DNA from: Euclidia mi
Taxonomy: Eukaryota > Arthropoda > Insecta > Lepidoptera > Erebidae
Assembly: GCA_944739405.2 (NCBI GenBank)
Contig: OX123190.2
Location: 64,623,805-64,687,804, forward strand
Direction of reading: 5' to 3'
DNA length: 64,000 bases
The notes under the pieces are model-generated. The model was not told where the DNA came from. It searched no databases and saw only the letters and a list, made by a program, of their open reading frames with translations. How positions within the stretch are numbered: the first letter of the stretch is position 1; every line of letters begins with the position of its first letter. Shown one piece after another: positions 53,955 to 64,000 of this stretch. The position numbers were made by a program, and so were the translations under genes.

Positions 53955-55552
53955 AAATTGGCAAAAATAGGTAGTGTTATATCTAAGTACTTAGCTGCCA
54001 GACTCCAAACGGGACGTCTTCAAGGCACGCTGCATGAGGTGCGATTTCACAATTTTCACAAAATGTCAAATAGTTCAATACAATATCACAAATTTATCAT
54101 GGGCTCACTGAGCGATGCCGAGCGAATCAAATAGCGGCAATTTACAAGGGTTTCACAACATTTTCTTTAATTATACAATTTCACACGAGTGGCAAAAAGG
54201 TGTGTTCGATTCAACTTTTTTCCGGAAGTGAATGAATTGTCAGTTCATAATGTGACCAGAGTCAACAAATAATTACCAAAGAAAACAAATGTTACAAACT
54301 GATATTCTCGTTCTAATCATAGAAATGTATCTGTTTCAAACAATTCGTATTTTTGTCAATAGTAGTACCTACGATGAAAATCTGGCAGTAAGTCGTCATT
54401 TTATTTCGATTTTCTTTCCTTGACGTTATTTACTTAAAGTTTGTTCGTTGTAGTTATCCTGGATCTATAAAAGTACAGTCTGGTGTCACTATAAGTTGAT
54501 TTCTTAGACAACACAGTCGTGATATCACTACAATAATTGTAGATCGTACAAACTATTCCCTGGCGAGGATTCAACCTAGAACACTTGGCGCAGTATTATA
54601 ACTGCCCGCTTAACCCAATAAACCACTCATAAAGTCTATGTTAAATATCAAATTGAAGATAGTCAGTAATAGCATGTACCCTTGGAATCTAACTAATAAC
54701 ATAAGTGTCTTCCGCTTTAATTACTCTTCTTAATAAAGAACTATACCCTGTCTCTCTTTTAGTATAAGTTTACGCATGCATATGTAGTGCACTAAGAACT
54801 GTTCTTATAATGTACTAACAGTGCAACTTATCGGTGATTAGGCACTGCGTCGTGGTCTGACGACACGCGAGACGTGATCTCTCGCTTAATGGATGCTCTC
54901 ACGTCGTAAATAACAACATTTTCATATCCCCCTATGATGTTAAGGCGACTGCCCATTACCCCGTTTCATACACCGCGTTATGGACGCGTCAGGCACGGAA
55001 ATATGTAGATGCCTATAACACTGTAATCGATTTATTTTCAGTTCGCTCATATAAGAAAGAAAGAAAGAAAATACATTTACTGGATTTATAATGAGTATCT
55101 CGTTACGGTATTGTACGATGCCTGCAAGACAGAGCGTTAATGTTATTATGTAATCTGACAAGGTAATGGATATATGATTTAAGAGTTTTTATAAAGAAAA
55201 GATGTCGGAAGAAGTAGGTATAAATAAATTTAGGTATTTAGCTGTAGAGTTAGCTATTACAAATTCTTCAAAAAGGTATCTCGTAAAATAGTTATTGGAA
55301 TTCAACCAACATACAAAATGTTGTAAAGATGTGATTCTAATCTACATGCCAGATTTAACTGAATCAGACATTTGACAAGGCAAGTGTTATAATAAAAGCG
55401 TGTAATAATAAAAGGAGCACGCGTAAGATGACAGCTAAAGCGATGGACGAAATATGAATTTATATTGCGAAATCTTCTATGTATAATATGTATGTATTTA
55501 CAAAAAATAAAAAGTATATATGTATTGTATGATGTGTTTATGTGGTAGAATA
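53955..55552. other. Non-coding DNA
   Basis: No gene recognised. A degenerate SINE head may lie near 54560-54640 (ggattcaacctagaacactt). An (AAAG)n run is at about 55060-55075. Confidence 0.4.
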
Positions 55553-55838
55553 TTTATCGGATTGGTCATCAGTACTAGACGTCAATTAACTACGAAACGG
55601 AAGTGTGAAGATAGCGCGCTTCGACAGAGTCTAGTGACGTTCGCTACATTTGAAGAGGGGGGATGACGGTTGACGTTCAAATGGAGCAACGACAACTATC
55701 ACTTCTCTTGGACACTCTGGGCGGGCAACAAATACCTAGAAACTGTCACTCGTTTCGTGTGCAGTAAAAGTCAGTTTTGTTAAATTTGATGTGATGTGAA
55801 TTGTTGATACCGGCTAAGAATCAAGCAATCCGCCGACA
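55553..55838 (+). repeat. Solo LTR-like repeat, copy 3
   Basis: It matches 29025-29333 and 34342-34644 in reverse orientation, from tggtcatcag to cgccgaca. No internal retrotransposon sequence adjoins it, as expected for a solo LTR left by recombination. Flanking duplication is not clear. Confidence 0.55.
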
Positions 55839-56429
55839 GATTATTATATTAATATCTCGACTGAAGCCAGCGAGACAGTCAATTATATCGGAATTGGCTG
55901 ATTCTTATTGTATTCCAAAATATTACCATATTGAATGAGATCACTTTTAGGCTCCATCTAGTCGTCTGTCAGTTTGTTTATCCGTCACTCAGTTTTTCTC
56001 AGCAACTCGTTAAGAAGTGCGGTTGAGATCACGTTTAGAATAGATAACAGTACCGTCTTCACTACGCTTTGCAGTCAAACGAACCCAGCAATAAAGTTTG
56101 ACAAAGTGACAAGGCGTCGTTTTTATAAATCATGTTAATCTACTTAATGGCTACAATAATTTTGGAAATCTGACTTGAGGACCTCCTTGTCATATATTGA
56201 CACTTTATTTGCATAATTGCTTCTGGTGAACAACATCACCCTCTATCTCTCCCCTCTTTAAAGGCGGTTCCCCCTCTTTTCCCAGCCCTATTGGACCTCT
56301 AATCTAGATATTTGAGCGTAACAACCCTTCCTGTTTGTGATTTGTTTTTGAATTAATTGGATATAGTATTAATAGAGTTGCCGTCGGATTTTCACTAACT
56401 AAATGAGTATTTTGTTTCTCTTCAGATAA
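55839..56429. other. Non-coding DNA
   Basis: No gene or bounded repeat recognised. Confidence 0.4.
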
Positions 56430-56696
56430 TAGTAATAATAATATTCTACCACATTCACACAACACCATCTAGTCCCAAACTAAGCAGAAGCTTGTACTAT
56501 GGATACTAGATAATGGATAAATATACATATATACTATATTTTTTGTAAATACATGCATATTATACGTAGAAACATCTAGACCAAGACAAACATACATGTT
56601 GATGCACACAAATGTTTGACTTGAGCGGAAATCGAGCCCGCGACCTTCGGAGTAGCAGTCGCTTACACTCTCGCGGCGCCACCCGGTCGTCATGAA
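56430..56696 (-). mobile_element. tRNA-derived SINE, third copy
   Basis: The minus strand starts GACGACCGGGTGGCGCCGCG near 56693 and has a decayed B box (GGGCTCGATTTCCGC). It ends with CTTAGTTTGGGACTAGATGG and a TATTATTATT tail near 56430. Same family as 4740-4916, with a longer AT-rich middle. Confidence 0.75.
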
Positions 56697-57851
56697 TATT
56701 AACACAAAACTAATTAGGAGCCAACGTAGATAAATTAATTTTGTATTTACTTGTGTCGTTAGGCACTAACATAATGATTAAGTGTTGCGACACTAAATAA
56801 ATACAAATGAGGATAGTTTTAAGAAGTTCGCCAAGTCATATTTTGTTTTGATTTCACGTCTTGCGTTTCAGACACTTTAAACTTAGGGTCGTATTGGGTG
56901 CCTTTAAAATAGTAATACTGTTGCAAAATTAGCTTCATTTCAGCAATTTCAGGGCATTCGTTGGCAAAGTTTCAACAACAATTTGTTGGGTTATTGAGAA
57001 CATTATAAAATAGTCAACTTTGAAACGACTTCATTGGAGGCAACTTTTCTCTAAAGACTCTTATATTAAATTGAAATAAAAGTAATTATGCCTAGAAGAA
57101 ACATAGGACTTTTAATTCTTATAGGTTAACGGTATTATAATAATTCTCCGTGGAATCGAGAAGACATTGACTTGAATATACGTACTTAATTTATTTTACT
57201 CTCAAGGGGAAATTTTACTATAACAAAATAAAGTCGAAGTTTAGAAAAAAAATAGTTAAAATGTGTACCTACTTTTGTGGTAAAACAATGTGGACTCACT
57301 TTCTTATCCAAACCAAACTCGGTTTATGTCTGCATAGAAGAAATTGTGGCAGAAGTGGAGTAAAATTTGTGCAAAAGAGTGTCCTCAATATTAAATTTCT
57401 TCCTTATTATCTGCTATTGATTATATTAGAGTACCGAGTGGAGATCCAGTGTTAGGTAGAATTACATAAATTTTGAAAAAAAATAAAGTCTCTCCTTTTG
57501 TCAGTGTCATTTATAGCACCAAAAATGATGAGTAAACAAAAAAGGTTAAATCATAAAGGCAGCAAGCTACGACTATACCTCAGTTCACACAGCAGGTGGA
57601 GTAATTTAGAGATCACCGTAACAGTAACAGTTTAGAACCAGCTTTAAGTGATTATTATTTGTTCCATAACGTAAATAAAGACCTTTTTGGAAACTAATTT
57701 TCCGAGAAAAGGCGGCAATAAACGAAAGTTTTCAAAGCAAATAAAAGGTTTTTAAAAGGGTACTGAGAAGAAGATTTCTCGGTGTAATTAATGCATCGAG
57801 TTTGGTAATGTAAAAAATAAAATAAAAATATTTTTGTTCACATTTTTGTAA
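56697..57851. other. AT-rich non-coding DNA
   Basis: No gene recognised. The frame at 57261-57455 has no domain. Confidence 0.4.
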
Positions 57852-59232
57852 ATGAAATGAAATGAAATGATTTATTTTCGCAGAAAACACTGTTACGATG
57901 ATGTTAACAAGTACATATCTAAGTCTCAAGTGTTTCGGCCTGGTGGCATGCAAAATTGTTATGGATTTAACATGTACTAAGAATATAAAATAAATTTAAT
58001 TAATTACATACCTATTTAGAAATAACACTTGATTAAAACAAATTCATTACCTACATATTTAAAAACACAATACTAAAATAAATTCGTTCAACACATTATT
58101 AACATAAGTTCATTGTATATTTAATCATTAATTAAAGTCAAACTTAGTCAAACATAATTAATTATTGTAATTTATTTATCATTCTAATAATCATCTAAAT
58201 TATAGTAACATTTATTTAGTAATAAGACTTTAAGTTTTTTCTTGAATAATTTAAGATTCATTGCTATTATGTCAGTTGGTAATTTATTATAGATTACAGG
58301 TGCCATATGAAAAATGCTTTTGTGCATTAAGGCTGTACTGGTCTGCCGCATACAAAGGCGATATATGTCACGTTGCTTTCTGTTATACGTTGTTGACGCT
58401 AAATTATATAAGTTTGGGTTCGCTTTAACAAAATTACATACTTCATAAATATATAGGCATGGCATTGTAAGTAACTTATATTTTAGGAAAAATGGCTTAC
58501 AAGAGTCAGTTGCCTGTAGCCCAAACATAGGTCTGATGCACCTTTTCTGTGCCTTAAATATTATGCCCCTGTCCGTCGAGTTTCCCCAGAAAACTATCCC
58601 ATATCTTAGGACTGAAGCTACCAACCCATGATATGCCACTAGGAGAGTATTAACACTTGATATTTTTGCTAATTCGTGAAGAGCATATACTGATTTATTA
58701 ATCTTTTTGCACAGTGTTTTAATGTGAGCCTTCCATGTCATTTTGTCATCTACAATAAGTCCAAGAAATTTAGTTGATTCAGTTGTGCAAACCTGTTCAC
58801 CTTTATAGTTGACCATACTCATAGCAGGGTTTATACGTTGTCTAAAGTGGATTAGTTTGGTTTTGCGTAAGTTGGCCTTTAAGTTATTAGCATCTAATCA
58901 TTTAATTATGTCACTTAATGTTCTATTTATATCACGTTCATATGTTACTTTATCATTGCATTTAATTGCAACGGTGCTGTCATCAGCAAAGAGTGTCATA
59001 GGATTAGAAGTCGCATTCGGAAGGTCATTAATATACATTATGAATAGTAAGGGACCCAATACACTCCCTTGCGGTACACCATAATGTATTTTGCGCTCTT
59101 TCGATAAATAAATGTCCTCCACCTTGGTTTTAAAATTGACTTTAGTAAATTTGCCGTTTTAATCTTGAATAGGCATATTAAATGCCATATTAGTAGCAAA
59201 TTTGCGTTCGTCACGTAACCTTACATAGGCTA
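57852..59232 (-). mobile_element. Jockey-type LINE, 5'-truncated, with (TTTCA)n tail
   Basis: In minus orientation, coding sequence from about 59232 to 58184 is followed by a 330-bp 3' UTR. The UTR contains cggcctggtggcatgc (reverse-complement sense) and ends in a pentanucleotide repeat (atgaaatgaaatgaaatg at 57852-57870). The tail marks the 3' end of the insertion. Confidence 0.8.
58184..59232 (-). pseudogene. Jockey-type LINE reverse transcriptase, C-terminal half
   Basis: From 59122 the frame reads KIHYGVPQGSVLGPLLFIMY, then MTLFADDSTVAIK with the catalytic FADD box intact. It is interrupted by a TGA at 58898-58900, where a Trp codon is likely in relatives, and continues in the same frame with TKFLGLIVDDKMTWKAHI, VLRYGIVFWGNST and APVIYNKLPTDI to the stop at 58184. 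Upstream, RLRDERKFATN and a further stop extend the similarity to about 59232. Two nonsense mutations and 5' truncation make it inactive. Confidence 0.85.
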
Positions 59233-59417
59233 TAAGTAATTAAACGTGTTCATTGAGTAGCTGGAATTGCAACATTATGTATTTAACCTTTTGAATGCCA
59301 GAGCAAAAACACATGAACCTGCGCTCAACGCCAAGCCACAAATTCCGCTTAAATACCTACGAAAGAAATAGGGATTCCAATACTACATCGATATTCAATG
59401 GTATTTTAATTTTTGTC

Positions 59418-59690
59418 TCATCATCATCATCATCATCATCAGCCTTTACCAGTCCACTGCTGGACTAGGCCTCTCCATTGAAAGGAGGAATTGGCCTACT
59501 ATACCACGCTGGCCAAACGGGTTCGTATAGGATTTGTATCAAGTTTTCCTTCTCTTACAGTGCTGTTTTCTGCATAATATGCTCCCTCTGTCGGCTCTTA
59601 CGACACCCATGGGATGATATGGGGTGGTGACAATCCGTATTCTTAATCCGACACCACACGGATTTTTGTCTACAATTTCAGAATATAAAT
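59418..59690 (-). mobile_element. RTE-related 3' end with (CAT)n
   Basis: A tcatcatcatcatcatcatc run is followed by cagtccactgctggactagg and, further on, cgacacccatgggatgatat and gacaccacacgg, a common lepidopteran RTE-type 3' region in reverse orientation. Non-coding. Confidence 0.6.
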
Positions 59691-59835
59691 GTCCTTAGGA
59701 CATTGAAATTTAATTCCTAATTACACTTCCTCCTACTATAGTAATAGTTATATATAATTTACAGACTTGAATAACACCGTAATAACAGTTATGAGACGAC
59801 AATATAATTAAATGTAATAACTATAGGCACAACAC

Positions 59836-60438
59836 GTTTTTTTTTTTTTTTAGTGTCGGGTTGGAAAATCCTCATGGAGTCCCTCCGCCCTGGGGGAAGA
59901 ACGAAGGGGACTGTCAGACTCTTACTGACTAAAAACCAACCCGTGTTCCTCACCTACCCGTGTGTCGGAGGGTCGGGTATCGCTGAAGCAGTCCTCGCTA
60001 CCCCCCGACGGGTATTGGCCCGCCAGATGGTCAGGCGGGCCCCGAACAAAGCCCCCTTGGCGGCGGATGAAGATGTTGGGCTCCGCCGCCAAAACAATCA
60101 GCGGCTGCAGAGGATAGGGAGGACGGCAACGCAACACCGCATCTCCTCTTCCTCTGCGGCCCCACCGCGACGCAACGATGGTGCGCCCCCATTTGGTCGC
60201 CGGAGATAGGGTGCGCGGCAACGCAACACCGACACGTCTCTCCTCCCACATTCGCACGCGACTGCGAGAGACAGAAGAACTGTCCCTCGCACCCGCCCCT
60301 TTGGACGCATCCTGCGCAGGCCTCCGTCAAGCCCACGCGGAGCGTCCCCTCCTGGATCCCTCTTAGCTTCACCGCGGGTGACCAATCCACGGTTACTGAG
60401 CCCTCCCATCACGACAAGGTGGAGATCCCACGGGGGGG
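59836..60438 (-). mobile_element. Poly(A) retroposon, 603 bp, copy 2, with 13-bp target duplication
   Basis: The exact 13-bp direct repeat ATAGGCACAACAC flanks it (59823-59835 and 60439-60451). The T run at 59837-59850 is the poly(A) tail of a minus-strand insertion, and the G run at 60432-60438 is the 5' end. Sequence matches 2936-3527 throughout. Several GC-driven open frames have no recognised domain. As the ends are clean on both sides, this defines the full unit of the family. Confidence 0.9.
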
Positions 60439-60883
60439 ATAGGCACAACACCATCCTTTATCTGCTGTCTTCTATTTGTGACCATGGCGTGAACGCCTTG
60501 CCATTTGTATGACTATTTCGCTTCCGAAATAAGGATGTAGCCACGTAATATCTCGCTTATCGATGTGTTCTCGTACAATATTATTTTAAAATAAATTAAA
60601 CACGTTTTTTTTATTAAGTGCATTTATAATCTTTATAATTGCGAATGTTCAAACCGTTTAAGTATATGTATAAGTACGTATAAACATAAAAAAATATTTA
60701 TAGTTGTTTCACGAAAAAATAACATACCTATCTAACTTATTTTTAACAAAAATAAGTTACATTTGGTCTTCTAATACCAATACTGGGCCACACACCTACT
60801 GATATTATCTTGGTTTTAATAAGATTAATTTTTGCTTAAAATAAAATAAAAAAATTCAGTAGGTACTTCCTTAGGTACTCTAA

Positions 60884-60916
60884 ATCATAGTCGTCTAAAC
60901 TTTAGACGACTATGAT
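60884..60916. repeat. Perfect 16-bp-arm palindrome
   Basis: atcatagtcgtctaaa, a single c, then tttagacgactatgat. It is a perfect inverted repeat with a one-base centre. Confidence 0.95.
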
Positions 60917-61056
60917 CTATCAAAATCTTTAGACTCTAAAAATGTTGTTTCCGAAAAGTCTTCGTCATCAGGATTCAGGAACTCCTTCTGATATGCGAAG
61001 AAGTTCATCCGTAGTCATCAAATTGGCACTCATTATTACTGTCACTTAATAATTAA

Positions 61057-61263
61057 TCTTAATATATAAAATCCTTGCGTTACTGACTGACTGACAGACA
61101 CGCTACAGCCGAAACTGTTGGGCACAGGAAGCTGAAATTTGGCATGTATGTTCCTTGGGGACCGTAGGGGTGCACTAAGAAGGGATTTCCCGAAATTCCC
61201 ACGGGATCGGCCAAAACGGGTAAATTAAAAAAAAATGCAGGCGTAGCTGCTGGCGTCCTCTAG
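61057..61263 (+). mobile_element. Short non-autonomous Helitron (207 bp), second copy
   Basis: It starts TCTTAATATATAAAATCC after A and ends CTCTAG before T. It is about 90% alike to 21421-21629, including ggggaccgtaggggtgcac and the tagctgctggcgtcct end. Confidence 0.85.
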
Positions 61264-61905
61264 TATAAAATAAATAATAAATATTTCAATATTGTTCATT
61301 TTCTTCACTATTTTCTGATCGTGCGCTTGTGACGTCACGATGTTGTCATCTATTTGTGACCATGGCGTACAAGGCACTGATAATTCGGGTTGAGTTAGGG
61401 ATGCCCCTGAGTCAAGATTAGCGAATATCGAAATTCGACCCAACCAATTTTATCTTCGATTATGTAGCTATTAAAATGTTTTTTTAAGTCTGATTCTATA
61501 ACACTAATGCTGGTTTATCCTCTAGATATAATACATTGCAGAAGAAAGTTTTAAAATGATCTTTGATGTAAATTTTTTATATTATCTAACATACGCTACA
61601 TCACTAGCGGTCACATATTTGTGACTGTGGCGTGTGAGAAACATTCTTTTCTAAGAATTGATTTCTTACTTTTTAACGTAAAATATCTCAATATCTATAA
61701 CGCTATTTAATTCGTTTAACAGAAATAAACAAGAATTAGAACTTCTTTTTGAAGGTAATATAAATAAACAGGCATTAAAGTAATGTTAAAATTGTTTATT
61801 TCGTGTTTTTGTATACCGCTTTTCCTGTCACGTATTTGTGACATTGGCGACCAGGGACAGTTTTCGCTTGTCACGTATATGTGACTATGGCGCTCAAAAG
61901 GTTAA

Positions 61906-63617
61906 GCACGCGTTTTACGCCCATGTCTGAACCATTCGGTTATAATTTTACGCATTCTAGCACGGGTTTTCACAAGTATATTAACGCTACATACAGTAAA
62001 TCAAGTACCTGTGTTGAGTGTCCTGGTAGGCCGATGCTGCCACCGTCGAATAACGCAGATCCATCGCGCCGTCACCACCGACTCGTTGCGTAACAAACAT
62101 ACTAATATTATAAAGGTGACGAGTTTGTTTGAAAGAGATAATCTTAGGACCTATTTAAATAATGATTTTTGTGTGGGAAAGCCCATTTATCGAGGAAGGA
62201 TATCACTGCGCGCAAGTTGCACGACGTAACATTTTAGTTATTAACGCAAGAGCACTCGACTTAAAGTTATTATACGTCAAGTTGAAGGAGAACTAATTTA
62301 TTCAACAAACTTGCGTGACTTCATTGACTTGATCTTACTTCTATTTAGCGTTATTATCACTTACTGAATGTTGAATAAATTCTGTCAACGTGGACCTCAC
62401 ACTTCTCGCAACCAGAAGAAGCCTGTGTAAATATGATCTTTATGATGTAGCCGATAAAAAGTAACTGTACAAAAGCCGTGCTTTAGATTTGAAATTTGTG
62501 CTTATTACAAAAATTGCGTTATATTCATATGTTTATTTATCGGTATAAAAGGCAACATTTTTTTTACTATTTTGTGCTCCCTGTCTGTTTGTATTATAGT
62601 AATATATGTTTGTTCTTATCACCACTTACTACAATACGTATCCAATTTAACAGCTTTCGTTTTAGTTTTTGCTTGTAGGGAACGTCGAAATTATTATAGT
62701 TCCATTTATTTTCATTGAAATAATATTTGCTACATATTCTAAATTTTCTTTGATTTTAAAAGTCAAACAAAAATGGAAGAATCTAGGCATTTTGCTTGTA
62801 AACCATTTCTTATACAAAAAGTAAAACCATTTTTTTTATTAAGTAACAGGCCGTATTATGATTTTTCGATATGTTTAAACAAAACATAAGAAAAAGGAAC
62901 TGAATACATTCGAAGAGATTGTTCGAATAAGTTTAATTACTTTAGATGTATAAAAATAACAAGTTTTGAAAATAATACTCAATAATGGAGACTCATTACT
63001 GTAGGTACAAGAAAGTTCTAGTAATGTCAACTGTTCAGATAACTTTAGCGATTGAAATTAATACAAAGAAGTCCCAAAAGTTTTAACTAATATAAACTTT
63101 TTCACATTCAGTATTGAATTTTAGCTGAATTGATACTGACTGCAAACTTAAATCAATGCAGGAGCCAAATTAAATTAACTTACCAAGTATCTAAATATGA
63201 TTGGACCAAGTTGGTATAGGTGACATCAATTAACCAACTTTATTGTGACAATAATTAGGTTTTTGACGATTTTACAGACTAAAACGACGTAGGGTTGTTA
63301 AAATGGTATTAGCAGCTACATCCATCACAATCTACCTTTCATATTGTGCTAATTACTAACATCTTAATATTAATAATTGTAAAGAGAAGGGTAAACTTTT
63401 TCTTCTTGTCGTGTCAATAGCGACTTAGATAGTGAACGACAAATAATCTGCCACAGCCAGAAAAGGGTGGCAGACTCGCATGTGACGACACTAGTTAGTA
63501 TTCTATAATTAATAATTAATCAGTGTTTACCTTGTACTAAATAACCATTTCGCAATAAAGATATAACGTAAATTATCTTTTAAAGTCAGAAACTAGTAAA
63601 GTTTATAATCGTGTATA
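61906..63617. other. AT-rich non-coding DNA
   Basis: No gene recognised. Frames at 61881-62093 and 62011-62229 overlap the element edge and have no domain. Confidence 0.4.
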
Positions 63618-64000
63618 ATGATGTGCGTGAGGGCTCTGGCCGAGGAAGCAGTGTCCCAGGATAAGGTGATCTTGGTGGTATTTCTAGATATTGCAAATGC
63701 CTTCAACAGTTTATCCTCGAGTTGCATTAGAGAGGCACTTCGCTATCACAGGGTGCACAGCTACATACGTCATACTGTTGAAACCTATCTGACTGAGTGA
63801 TCTGTGATCTATCCAGGCCGTGAGAGATGGGCTCGACGGGACATATCATGCGGTCTTCCACAGGGTTCGGTATTGGGGCCGCTCCTGTGGAACATCGGTT
63901 ATGATTATGTACTGCGAGGCTCATTTCTTCTAGGCATCGAAGTTATTTGTTCCGTCGACGATACCTTCGTTATGACACAAAAACGATTATTTGAGGGAGC
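63618..64000 (+). pseudogene. R1-like LINE reverse-transcriptase fragment, runs off the window
   Basis: The frame reads LVVFLDIANAFNSLSSSCIR, ALRYHRVHSYIRHTVETYL, then TGA at 63798-63800, and goes on in the same frame with SVIYPGRERWARRDISCGL, PQGSVLGPLLWNIGYDYVLR and SVDDTFVM. This order (LDIANAFNSL, YPGR-GW-RR, PQGSVLGPLLWNI) is typical of the R1 group. The catalytic box, expected as YADD, is SVDD here. One nonsense mutation plus this change mark it as inactive. The 5' edge at about 63610 is abrupt, so upstream domains are absent. Confidence 0.85.

Larger units (their letters stand above)
59287..61901. mobile_element. TTAA-flanked (piggyBac-type) element, 2.6 kb with nested insertions
   Basis: The left end CCTTTTGAATGCCA and the inverted right end CCTTTTGAGCGCCA match at 12 of 14 positions. 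Both are flanked by TTAA (59283-59286 and 61902-61905). The motif ttgtgac(c/t)atggcg recurs at about 60475, 61349, 61616, 61834 and 61869, like subterminal transposase-binding iterons. No transposase frame is present. Inside lie an RTE tail (59418-59690), a poly(A) retroposon (59836-60438), a palindrome (60884-60916) and a Helitron (61057-61263). Confidence 0.65.

Overview
This is a repeat-dense, AT-rich stretch of a eukaryotic nuclear genome, almost certainly from a moth or butterfly. The evidence is the repertoire of mobile DNA: tRNA-derived SINEs with B-box heads, short Helitrons that start with TC and end in CTAG next to a T, piggyBac-type elements flanked by TTAA, PIF/Harbinger elements flanked by TTA, several non-LTR retrotransposon clades (CR1/Jockey-like, RTE, R1-like), and repeated RTE 3' ends containing the familiar lepidopteran string ccactgctggacataggcc. 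I see no rRNA gene, CRISPR array or bacterial-type operon, and no true tRNA gene.

Layout. 0-4.3 kb: a SINE, a 33-bp/181-bp minisatellite and a poly(A) retroposon. 4.3-15.4 kb: a head-to-tail tandem duplication of a 5512-bp unit, with only four differences found by eye. Each unit holds a broken spliced transposase gene, a probable host exon on the minus strand, a LINE fragment and a Harbinger-type MITE inserted into that LINE. 15.4-20.3 kb: minus-strand LINEs, including one recently inactivated copy with an intact 642-residue reverse-transcriptase frame. 20.3-29 kb: mostly non-coding, with a Helitron, a Harbinger element with long GC-rich inverted ends and a LINE 3' fragment. 29-34.6 kb: a decayed Ty3/Gypsy remnant between LTR-like repeats, a double minisatellite, and an unusual 1.5-kb element with inverted arrays of 15-bp iterons. 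35-37.6 kb: a mini-piggyBac, a SINE and two more probable host exons. 41.1-45.1 kb: a nearly full-length but broken plus-strand LINE. 45-53 kb: Helitron ends, retroposons, a cysteine-rich transposon protein remnant and a 5'-truncated RTE. 55-64 kb: a solo-LTR-like repeat, a Jockey-type LINE, a TTAA-flanked composite element carrying nested insertions, and an R1-like RT fragment that runs off the window.

The likely host signal is a chain of short minus-strand exons (37568-37608, 36898-37046, then 7739-7848 and its copy 13251-13360). Their reading phases join without breaks and their peptide resembles the beta-sandwich (ASH/MSP-like) repeats of ciliary and flagellar proteins of the HYDIN/DLEC1 type. 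If this is right, most of the window is intron filled with transposons, and the 5.5-kb duplication copied one exon. Everything else that codes is transposon-derived, and nearly all of it carries stops, frameshifts or lost catalytic residues. Family names are from recognition by eye, not from database searches.
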